Below are positions 1 through 6,500 of a stretch of 14,277 nt of DNA, in pieces; position 1 is the first letter of the stretch, and each line of letters begins with the position of its first letter. The translations under genes and the position numbers were made by a program. The notes under the pieces are model-generated. The model was not told the DNA's origin. It saw only the letters and a list, made by a program, of their open reading frames with translations, and ran no database searches. This DNA is from Candidatus Staskawiczbacteria bacterium RIFOXYD1_FULL_32_13 (GTDB lineage: Bacteria > Patescibacteriota > Minisyncoccia > Minisyncoccales > Staskawiczbacteraceae): assembly GCA_001820485.1 (NCBI GenBank), contig MHPU01000011.1:1-14277 (forward strand), given 5' to 3'.

Positions 1-40
1 ATAGTATCACTTTTGTGTTTTGAGAATAAGGAGAATAGCT

Positions 41-511
41 GTGGAAATGCGAAAGATGACGATTTGGAAAGGCGTCTACCAAGTATGGATGGGAGATGGT
101 AGCGAAAGGAAAAAGTCCAGGGATTGTTTGACATATTACAGGAAAAGGGCGGATGCCCGCGCCTGTGCCGAGCAGTCTGCTGGCCAAGAACGTTCAGGGC
201 GAGTTGTACCCAATTCGGTCAAGACCGAACGCCACGCCGTCGTGGTGATCGGTCAAGAAAATTTTAGGTACTACTTCGCCTTTCCGATGTTTAAGGAAAA
301 ACCAGGCGTTGTTGACGATGCGAGGCGTCGGCACTCGTGCAAGCTTGTAGTTGTGCATGGTAGTGGTCGTCGCTACTTTAAGACAGAAACGCGATCTTTT
401 TCTCCTGCACACATGTGGGACGGGAAAGGGAAACGACCTCTGGATTGTCTTGTACTTGTAGGTGACGTCTATTACACCCTGGGCCAAGAAGTACACCCAC
501 ATAAACAATGA
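41..511 (+). CDS. hypothetical protein, GC-rich SD-led gene (156 aa)
   Basis: I do not recognise the product. The GTG start at 41 is chosen because AAGGAG at 28-33 lies 7 nt upstream, the spacing seen in the other SD-led genes here; ATG at 47 (13 nt) is the alternative. The protein is basic, with no signal peptide or membrane segment visible. It has an Arg-rich stretch at about 25-60, then two beta-like hydrophobic stretches (near HAVVVIGQ and CLVLVGDVYY). A sampled line (181-240) is 58% GC, far above the neighbouring ruvA, so codon use is unlike the core genes. It ends in TGA and is followed 20 nt later by a strong intrinsic terminator, so it is the last or only gene of its transcript. Any promoter would lie before the window. 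That it is coding is supported by the SD, terminator and composition; the function is unknown. Confidence 0.7.
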   Translation: MEMRKMTIWKGVYQVWMGDGSERKKSRDCLTYYRKRADARACAEQSAGQERSGRVVPNSVKTERHAVVVIGQENFRYYFAFPMFKEKPGVVDDARRRHSCKLVVVHGSGRRYFKTETRSFSPAHMWDGKGKRPLDCLVLVGDVYYTLGQEVHPHKQ

Positions 512-530
512 TTCAGGTTCATCGCTTCTC

Positions 531-570
531 AAGCGTGCTTTGTGCCTTGCGCCAAAGCCGCTTTTTTTTT
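531..570 (+). terminator. intrinsic terminator of the 41-511 gene
   Basis: AAGCG (531-535) pairs with CGCTT (559-563) and GCTTTG (537-542) with CAAAGC (553-558). Together they make an 11-bp stem with one bulged T and a 10-nt loop, followed by a run of nine T (562-570). Confidence 0.9.
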
Positions 571-573
571 GCT

Positions 574-601
574 TGTCCTGCGAAGCCTTGGCGAAGAAGG
601 A
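574..601 (+). repeat. short imperfect palindrome upstream of ruvA
   Basis: Begins TGTCCTGCGAAGCC and ends GGCGAAGAAGGA. TCCT/AGGA and GCC/GGC pair around mismatches, and GCGAAG occurs twice as a direct repeat. From memory, closely related intergenic sequences recur in CPR genomes; no second copy lies in this window. It sits between the upstream terminator and the ruvA -10 region. Confidence 0.45.
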
Positions 602-614
602 TTTTTTGTGTTAT

Positions 615-620
615 TATAAT
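615..620 (+). promoter_or_regulatory. candidate -10 box of ruvA (leaderless start)
   Basis: A perfect TATAAT lies only 3 nt before the ruvA ATG. If used, transcription would begin at or next to the start codon, giving a leaderless mRNA. No convincing -35 at 16-18 bp spacing is visible, so the call rests on the -10 match and on the absence of any SD. Confidence 0.45.
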
Positions 621-623
621 AAT

Positions 624-1190
624 ATGATTGCTACTATATCGGGCACAATTACTACGAAAAAAGATAAGTTTATTATTGTAGAAACCAACAATGGTGTTGG
701 GTATAAAGTTTTTTTATCTAAGAACTCTATTTTAAATCTACCAGAAATTAACAGCAATATCAAACTTTTTACATATTTAAAAGTGGCAGAAAATGTTTTA
801 GACCTTTATGGATTTTTAAATTACGATGAACTGGAATTTTTTGATATACTTTGCGATATTCGCGGAGTTGGACCAAAAGCTGCTTTAGAAATTTCAGCAC
901 TTGGGAGCTTAGAAAAAATAAGAGATAAAATTTTAGCTCAAGATGAAAAGGTTTTTGATGGAATTCCTGGTATTGGGGCTAAGCGCGCTTCAACAATTAT
1001 TTTAGAACTTACAGGAAAAATTAAAACTTTAGGCGGACAAAAATTTGGAAGCTCGGATGAATCAGAAGGCGCATTAATGCAACTTGGTTTTTCAAAACAA
1101 CAAGCCAGAGATGCGCTCGCACAAGTTCCACAAGATATCAAAAATTCAGAAGAAAGAATAAAATTAGCATTAAAGTCTATGAAAAAGTAA
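624..1190 (+). CDS. ruvA: Holliday junction branch migration protein RuvA
   Basis: RuvA binds four-way DNA junctions as a tetramer or octamer and loads the RuvB motor for branch migration; RuvC then resolves the junction. The 188-residue protein shows the family order. The N-terminal OB fold (about 1-64) starts MIATISGTI and has the VGYKV and LYGF motifs. Domain II has two helix-hairpin-helix motifs (IRGVGPKAALEI near 79-90 and IPGIGAKRASTIILEL near 114-129). A linker leads to the C-terminal RuvB-contacting domain III (about 145-188). Length is close to the usual ~200. ATG 624 is chosen because the OB fold starts there; the longer upstream frame runs through a terminator. No SD is present. 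No ruvB or ruvC lies next to it. AT-rich, typical of the core genes here. Confidence 0.97.
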   Translation: MIATISGTITTKKDKFIIVETNNGVGYKVFLSKNSILNLPEINSNIKLFTYLKVAENVLDLYGFLNYDELEFFDILCDIRGVGPKAALEISALGSLEKIRDKILAQDEKVFDGIPGIGAKRASTIILELTGKIKTLGGQKFGSSDESEGALMQLGFSKQQARDALAQVPQDIKNSEERIKLALKSMKK

Positions 1191-1208
1191 TAAGAAATTT
1201 ATTTTAGC

Positions 1209-1237
1209 TTGACTTTTATAAATATTTGTGATAAACT
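1209..1237 (+). promoter_or_regulatory. promoter of the 1308 gene
   Basis: TTGACT (1209-1214), 17-bp spacer, TAAACT (1232-1237), with an extended -10 TGTGA just upstream. Predicted start is near 1244, which places the hairpin at 1247-1276 inside the leader. Confidence 0.7.
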
Positions 1238-1246
1238 AATTTTAGT

Positions 1247-1276
1247 AAAAAGATTTTCATAGTGAGAATCTTTTTT
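1247..1276 (+). terminator. terminator-like hairpin in the 1308 leader
   Basis: AAAAAGATT pairs with AATCTTTTTT around an 11-nt loop, followed by T. It lies downstream of the 1209 promoter, so it is either the ruvA terminator with a promoter placed before it or a leader attenuator for the 1308 gene. The sequence does not decide between these. Confidence 0.6.
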
Positions 1277-1307
1277 GTTGCTCTTTTTTGGACATGGAGG
1301 AAAAAAG

Positions 1308-1562
1308 ATGGAGTCGACTTTCGCTGGGCCTTTGTTGGGTGAAGAAATCCAACAAATTCTGGTCGAAGTTAATTCTCGGCCAGTAGATTTTTTTCGTGGT
1401 CTTTCGTCAGATCGGCCACAAGTCCTGGATGTAGGCGATCGAAGGTTCATGGTCTTGCTTGTTTTGCCAAAAACCGCACATATCTTTTCTAAGGATCAAC
1501 GTGCGGGTAAAATATATTGGCATCCCGACAAGGAAGAGTGGCGCACTACAAATGGTGGCTGA
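1308..1562 (+). CDS. hypothetical small protein (84 aa), SD-led
   Basis: Product not recognised. The ATG at 1308 is set by GGAGG at 1296-1300 (7-nt spacing); the longer frame to 1275 starts inside the leader. The 84-residue protein is soluble-looking: an acidic/hydrophobic helix (GEEIQQILVEV), a beta-like core (RRFMVLLVLPK) and a basic aromatic end (KIYWHPDKEEW). No Cys, signal peptide or membrane segment. It stands alone, with a promoter at 1209-1237, a leader hairpin, and its own terminator 5 nt after the TGA stop. Composition is richer in GC than ruvA and murE on either side. Its leader contains a T-rich tract nearly the same as the one before the 1893 gene, which suggests shared regulation or shared origin. 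Confidence 0.72.
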   Translation: MESTFAGPLLGEEIQQILVEVNSRPVDFFRGLSSDRPQVLDVGDRRFMVLLVLPKTAHIFSKDQRAGKIYWHPDKEEWRTTNGG

Positions 1563-1566
1563 AAAT

Positions 1567-1590
1567 GGGAGGCGCGTGACCTCCTTTTCT
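1567..1590 (+). terminator. intrinsic terminator of the 1308 gene
   Basis: GGAGG (1568-1572) pairs with CCTCC (1580-1584) across a 7-nt loop, followed by TTTTCTTTT. Confidence 0.75.
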
Positions 1591-1619
1591 TTTACAAAAA
1601 AATAAACATCTATATCATC

Positions 1620-1647
1620 TTGACATAAAATTTTAAAAGAATATACT
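1620..1647 (+). promoter_or_regulatory. promoter of the structured leader / 1893 gene
   Basis: TTGACA (1620-1625), 16-bp spacer, TATACT (1642-1647). Predicted start is near 1654, directly before the 19-codon ORF at 1657. Confidence 0.7.
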
Positions 1648-1656
1648 AGAATTAAG

Positions 1657-1716
1657 ATGAATAATATAATTTTAGCAAATAATGTAATTATTAGTATTAT
1701 TCACCCGGTTAAATAA
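1657..1716 (+). CDS. possible 19-aa leader peptide
   Basis: A short ORF begins about 3 nt after the predicted transcription start and ends at TAA 1714-1716, inside the 5' arm of the junction structure at 1703-1757. The peptide reads MNNIILANNVIISIIHPVK, with nine Ile/Leu/Val residues of nineteen. That resembles branched-chain attenuator leaders, but AT-rich DNA gives many Ile and Asn codons by chance. There is no SD; translation would have to be leaderless. The position, promoter then ORF then junction then terminator-like hairpin then gene, is what makes it worth listing. Confidence 0.3.
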   Translation: MNNIILANNVIISIIHPVK

Positions 1717-1757
1717 TTTTGCTTTGCAAAATTGGCATCGGAGCCATTTAACCGGGT
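1703..1757 (+). other. perfect three-way-junction palindrome
   Basis: ACCCGGTTAAAT (1703-1714) pairs perfectly with ATTTAACCGGGT (1746-1757). Inside it, AATTTTGC-TTT-GCAAAATT (1715-1733) forms a perfect 8-bp hairpin and GGC..GCC (1734-1745) a second small one. No unpaired base is left at the junction. It could act as leader RNA, or as an inserted palindromic element related in design to those at 10131 and 11575. Confidence 0.8.
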
Positions 1758-1830
1758 AAACCTCTCTTAGAGAAGGTGCATTTTTCTGAATAAAAAAATG
1801 AAAATGCTTCTTCTCGAAAAGAGGTTTTTT
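1758..1830 (+). terminator. long hairpin with T-run in the 1893 leader
   Basis: AAACCTCT (1758-1765) pairs with AGAGGTTT (1820-1827). Inner pairs AGAAG/CTTCT and GCATTTT/AAAATGC extend the stem, and T runs follow at 1825-1830. It begins at the base after the junction ends. It would either end a short non-coding RNA of about 175 nt or attenuate the 1893 gene. Confidence 0.65.
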
Positions 1831-1852
1831 GTTACTACGAGCGTCGTATAAC
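1831..1852 (+). other. hairpin before the 1893 gene
   Basis: GTTA/TAAC and TACGA/TCGTA form a 9-bp stem with one bulged C and a 3-nt loop. It directly follows the terminator-like hairpin; its role is unknown. Confidence 0.6.
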
Positions 1853-1892
1853 AAAATCTCTTTTGTTGTTCTTTTTTAAAATTGGGTATGAT

Positions 1893-2114
1893 ATGACAAT
1901 TGCAACAGTACCATCGATTGAAGAAATTCAAAAATTTGCACGAGAATTGGTAAAAAAATATCCCAATTCAATCGGGTGCCAAAAGTGTGAAGCATGTTTT
2001 TGGGATTGGGAAAGAACAGGCAAGGATCCAGCGAAGAAACCTCCATATTTTCCCATAGAGTACCAAGGCAATTGTCCTTGTACGGGAAAATTAAGGCAAA
2101 TTTATCCATTTTAG
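1893..2114 (+). CDS. hypothetical Cys-rich small protein (73 aa)
   Basis: Product not recognised. ATG 1893 is the first sensible start: the upstream codons are a T-rich tract (Leu/Phe) and there is no clear SD. The protein has an N-terminal helix (SIEEIQKFARELVKK), then a cysteine cluster CQKCEAC and a downstream CPC. The five cysteines, in C-x2-C-x2-C and C-x-C spacing, suggest Zn or Fe-S binding, which is inference only. Aromatic and proline residues lie between the clusters (FWDWERTG, KKPPYFP). The end at TAG is followed by a clean terminator, so the gene is the only downstream ORF of the elaborate leader that starts at 1620. That arrangement suggests regulated expression. It could also be a fragment of a larger Cys-cluster protein, but the terminator argues for a complete gene. 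Confidence 0.6.
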   Translation: MTIATVPSIEEIQKFARELVKKYPNSIGCQKCEACFWDWERTGKDPAKKPPYFPIEYQGNCPCTGKLRQIYPF

Positions 2115-2136
2115 GAATATACACGGGATTTCCTAT

Positions 2137-2166
2137 AGCCGGTTTGCAAAGCCGGCTTTTTTTTGT
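2137..2166 (+). terminator. intrinsic terminator of the 1893 gene
   Basis: AGCCGG (2137-2142) pairs with CCGGCT (2152-2157), loop TTTGCAAAG, followed by a run of T to 2164. Confidence 0.88.
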
Positions 2167-2175
2167 TTTTGATTT

Positions 2176-2185
2176 GTGATAAAAT
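2176..2185 (+). promoter_or_regulatory. extended -10 promoter of the murE-like gene
   Basis: TGTGATAAAAT reads as an extended -10 (TAAAAT at 2180-2185) with only T-rich sequence in place of a -35. The same TTGTGATA core occurs at the 1308 and 7272 promoters. Predicted start near 2191 leaves a leader of about 20 nt without an SD. Confidence 0.5.
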
Positions 2186-2210
2186 AATTAAATTATAAAA
2201 TAAAAATATT

Positions 2211-3476
2211 ATGACAATAAAAAGTTTTGTTAGAAAATTAATTCCTGGATTTGTTTTATCAATTTATCATTATAAATTGGCTTTATTGGGAGCTTTGATT
2301 TATGGGTTTCCAAGTAGAAAATTAATTATAATTGGGGTTACCGGAACTAGTGGTAAATCTACTACTGTTGATTTAATAACTAAAATTTTAGAGCGAAGCG
2401 GAGAAAAAGTAGCCTCTATTTCAACAATAAGATTTAAGATTGCAAATAAAGAATGGAAAAATAATTTAAAAATGACAATGCCTGGTCGTTTTAAAATTCA
2501 AAAATTCTTGAGACAAGCTGTAAATGCTGGATGTAAATATGTTGTTTTAGAAGTTGCTTCTGAAGGTGTAAAACAATCCCGACATAAATTTATAAAATTT
2601 GATAGTGCTGTGTTTACAAATTTAAGCCCTGAGCACATTGAATCGCACGGAGGTTTTGAAAAATATAGAAAAGCTAAACTGAAATTTTTTAAAGCAGTAA
2701 AGAATAAACACTTTATAAATATTGATGATGAAAATGCAAAATATTTTATAGAAATAAAAGCTAAAGAAATCATAAAGTTTAGCCTTGGTGACGTTAAAAA
2801 TTTAAAAGTTGATGAGAGTGGGTCGTCGTTCCAGCTACAAGATACTAAATTCCAGATACAATTAATGGGCCAATTTAATGTTTATAATGCCTTATGTGCT
2901 ATTTGTGTTGCAAATTCTTATGGAGTTTCTTTAGATGTTTGCAAAGATGCCTTAGAAAAAGCCAAAGGTATTGAAGGTAGAATGGAAGTTGTTGTAAAAA
3001 ATCCTTTTACAGTTATTGTTGATTATGCTCACACTCCAGAGCAATTAGAAAATGTTTACAAAACCCTTAACCCTAGACCCTTAACCCTAGACCCTAAACT
3101 TATTTGTGTTTTGGGTTCTTGCGGTGGAGGAAGAGACAAATGGAAAAGGCCTGTGCTAGGAGAATTGGCAAGTAAATATTGTAATGAAATTATTGTTACC
3201 AATGAAGATCCGTATGATGAAAATCCTGAACAAATTATTGACAAGGTTATTATGGGAATCACAAATCACAAATCACAAATCACAAACTATAAGAAAATTT
3301 TAGATAGAAAAGAAGCGATTAAAACTGCTTTAAAATTGGCAAAAGTAAATGATACTGTTATAATAACAGGTAAGGGCAGTGAGCCATTGATGTGTTTAGC
3401 TAATGGTAAAAAAATTGCTTGGTCTGACAAAGAAATAGTTAAGCAAGAAATGGGTGAATTCGCCGAAAAGTTTTAA
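2211..3476 (+). CDS. murE: MurE-like Mur ligase lacking the N-terminal UDP-binding domain
   Basis: Mur ligases use ATP to add an amino acid to the UDP-MurNAc peptide in the cytoplasmic stage of peptidoglycan synthesis; MurE adds the third residue. Visible motifs are the P-loop TGTSGKST (44-51), TNLSPEHIESHG (136-147), a likely carbamylated Lys in KYRKAKLKFF (about K156), GRMEV (257-261), DYAHTPEQLENV (271-282) and CGGGRDKWKRP. NEDPYDENP (331-339) stands where MurE has its DNPR-type specificity motif; it is not the canonical DNPR, so the third amino acid cannot be read off. The protein is 421 aa against about 495 in E. coli: the first ~36 residues are a short, partly hydrophobic segment instead of the usual ~90-residue first domain. 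This form is usual in CPR as far as I recall. Two short tandem repeats interrupt the C-terminal half in frame. No SD; the next gene has its own promoter. Confidence 0.9.
   Translation: MTIKSFVRKLIPGFVLSIYHYKLALLGALIYGFPSRKLIIIGVTGTSGKSTTVDLITKILERSGEKVASISTIRFKIANKEWKNNLKMTMPGRFKIQKFLRQAVNAGCKYVVLEVASEGVKQSRHKFIKFDSAVFTNLSPEHIESHGGFEKYRKAKLKFFKAVKNKHFINIDDENAKYFIEIKAKEIIKFSLGDVKNLKVDESGSSFQLQDTKFQIQLMGQFNVYNALCAICVANSYGVSLDVCKDALEKAKGIEGRMEVVVKNPFTVIVDYAHTPEQLENVYKTLNPRPLTLDPKLICVLGSCGGGRDKWKRPVLGELASKYCNEIIVTNEDPYDENPEQIIDKVIMGITNHKSQITNYKKILDRKEAIKTALKLAKVNDTVIITGKGSEPLMCLANGKKIAWSDKEIVKQEMGEFAEKF
3064..3098 (+). repeat. 14-bp tandem repeat inside the murE-like gene
   Basis: The unit CCCTTAACCCTAGA occurs twice in tandem, then a partial CCCTAAAC. 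It encodes about NPRPLTLDPKL (residues 287-297), lies between the AHTP and CGGGRDK motifs, and keeps the frame. Confidence 0.85.
3258..3285 (+). repeat. 7-bp tandem repeat inside the murE-like gene
   Basis: ATCACAA is repeated four times exactly, encoding ITNHKSQITN (residues 350-359) after the NEDPYDENP motif. The insertion keeps the reading frame. Confidence 0.9.
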
Positions 3477-3480
3477 TATC

Positions 3481-3509
3481 TTGACAATCTTATGTATAAG
3501 TGGTATAAT
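3481..3509 (+). promoter_or_regulatory. consensus promoter of the 3538 gene
   Basis: TTGACA (3481-3486), 17-bp spacer, TATAAT (3504-3509): a full match to the sigma70 consensus. Predicted start near 3516 gives a leader of about 22 nt without an SD. Confidence 0.85.
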
Positions 3510-3537
3510 TAATATATAATTATTCACTATAAAATTT

Positions 3538-6500
3538 ATGGTTAGAGGTTTTGAGAGAGGTCAAAGAGACACTGGAATAAATGATTTAAGTCAAACAACT
3601 CAAGAACAGGAGATGGTTGTTGTTGGTTTACAAGAAATGAAAGATAGTTTGCAAAAAAAAGAAAATGAGCTTAAGGAGTACGAAGCAATTGAAGATAAAG
3701 ATAGCAGAACAAATAAAGCTATTAAGCAGTTAAAACGTGAAATTGAAGAATTTAAAAAATATATAGAATCAAATGGAAAGACTGGTCATGATAATGAATC
3801 TGTACAAAAAATCGAGCCAAAACAATCACCCGTATTAGAACAAGCGAAAGTAACTGATGTAGAAAATGTTGAAGAAAATATTTTGGTAAATAGGGGTGAA
3901 GCTAAGAAACCGGAAAAAACTTTAGAAGATTATGCTGAAGAAATAGCAGATGCTTTAGGTTCTAAGGTTGATAGTTACGAGAAGCAAGAAGCTGATATTA
4001 ATAGGGCAAAAACAGATTTAGAAAGATTAAATGTAAAAATTAGTGCGATAGAAAGAGAAATAAGATCTCTTAAAGGTAAAAAAAATCAAGATAAAAAAGA
4101 TGGCTTAAAAACAGAACTTGTCGAATTTAAGCTTAGTAAGCGCGGTGTATTAGAATTCTTAGTAGAAAATACTATAGGAGCTGATTTAGAAAGATTTACA
4201 AAGGCACTTGTTTTAACAAATAGAGAACTTGATGTACTCAATATCCCCGCAAAGCCAGTGAAAAAAGTTGAGGCAGAGTCAGCAAAAGATTCAAAAGTTG
4301 ATGTGGCTATTGAGCCAGTTACTGAAATTGAAATGGCAAATGATGGAGATATTAAAGTAATCAATCGATATATAAAAATGTTTGAATCTAATAGTCTTGA
4401 TAAAATGGATGAGCTGAAAGAAAAATCACATCTTAGAAAAATTGCTACAGAAAAAGCTAAAAAAGCAATAGAAAGTCCAGAATCTTATGCACTTTCTGAA
4501 ATAGAAGTTGAGCAATTGCAAGGCTTTGTTGATTATCTAAATGCAGAACAAATAGAAAAAGAAAGAGTTGATCAAGAGGCAATGCAAAAAGAATCTGAAA
4601 GATTAGCAAAAGAAAAAAAAGCCAAAAAAAATACAGGGGTTGAGTCTAAAGATAAAGATAAAAAAATTGAGCCTGTGCCTGAGAAAAAACCAGAAGTAGT
4701 ATCTGTGGTAAATCCCGATGCTCCCCCAAAAGAAACTCCAGAAGAAAAACTAAGAAAAGAAACAGAGGAGAAAGAATTAGAAAATAAGTTAAATGAGTTG
4801 ATAGAAAAAATTGATGAGTTTTTGAATAAGGAGAATGAAATAAAACTTGTTTTTTTTGGCGACAACGACCCTAAAACAAAATTGACTTTAGACGCATGGA
4901 TGGAAGCATTCCATAGAGTTCAAAAATTAAAGAATGAAATTTCGCAAGACAAAGCAGAATTTTTAAAAGCAAACAATGTCGCAGGAATTAATTTAACAAT
5001 AGGAAATATTAATCAGGATTTGCAAATTCTTGATAGATTAATTAAAAAAAGAAAAGAGTTATTATTAAATCTAAAATCAAAAAAAGAACCGATAGCTGAG
5101 CCAAAAGATAATAAGAAAAAAACTAAAGTCGCGCCAGAGGCAAAACCAGTTAAAGAACCAAAAGTACCTTCACAAGAAATTCCAAAAGAATTGGTAAGAA
5201 AAGTAGATGAGTTAGCTTCTAAAATCGAGGAATTTATAGCAATGGAAAAAGATATTTTATCTTTAGATGAAAGTAGTCGTAAATTAGAATTACTTCAAAA
5301 AATTAAAGATTTAAAAGCCAGTAAAAGTAATTTTAGAGATAGAATTATAGAGCGGGCACAAGTGCGTGGAATAAATTATATAATTGATTTAATAAATTTA
5401 TGGGATTCCAATATAAAGTCTGCGAGAAAAACAATAGATTATGAGAATAGTAATATTTTTGCTGAAAGAAAGGCTTTTAGGAAAAAAATTAATGAAGCAT
5501 TAAATCGAGGCAAGGTTGAGTTTAAGGATCAACAAGATGCTGATAATTTTTTCTTTAATATTTTAGAGCCAATTGAAGGAAGCAATGATATTGCAACGCC
5601 CGATGAGTCCGATGAACTTCACAGAATTTATAATGAAGCTTTTGAAAAATTAAAAAAAGAAAAGATTAAAAAAGTTGGTTTTTGGGGTGGAATTGCAACA
5701 GCTGTTTTGGGTGTTGGAGGTGTTTCAGCATGGCTTTTTGGTTCTGGTGATAATCAAGAGAGCAAAGTTGAAAATCCAAATAAAGGCGTGGTTCCAGCCG
5801 TAGCTTCAGAAAATCCAGCAGAAGAAAAAGAAAAAGAGATAAAAGGAAAATTATTCTTGCTTTCGCAAGAAACAAAAAATCTCAAAAAAGAATGGGAAGA
5901 TAACAAGGAAAAAATTATTGAAACAATGAGAAATGTTCCTAGTAGTTTGTCTAATAATATTTTTGAAAACAATCTTAAGGATTTGATACAAGAATCAGAG
6001 GAAAACATTGAAGTAATTGGAAGTGGAGGAAATCATAAAGATATTTATAGGGGGGGTAAGTATAGTAAAGGGTTTAGAGTAATTGATAAAGATGTTAAAA
6101 AGCATTTAGACGGGCTATTAGAAAGAGTTAGCAAAAACTTAAAAGAGTTAATTGCATTTAGAGAAAATTTTCTTGATAATAATCCTGTTGTGTCTCCAGC
6201 TGTAGAGCCAGTAGCCCCAGTTAGTGAGACTCCATCTCCAGTTGCTGAGGTCCCTGCTCCTGCGGAAACATTGCCTCCAGTTGTTGAGACATTGCCTCCG
6301 CCACCAGTTATGCCAATGGAAAATATACCTGATGTTGAAGGAAACAAAGATCAAAGAGCAAATGAGTTTGAAAGTTGGTTTGATAAATCAACTGCAGTCC
6401 ATTTGCCAGATGGAAATTTGGCTGTAGATATTGGCAAAAGAGTTCGTTATAAGATAGATCAAAAAACTTTTGAAAAACTTAGAGAAAAGCATAGAGAAAG

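Noticed and set aside
462..623. Extended upstream start for ruvA
   Set aside because: The extension overlaps the preceding gene and its terminator, and the RuvA OB fold begins exactly at ATG 624.
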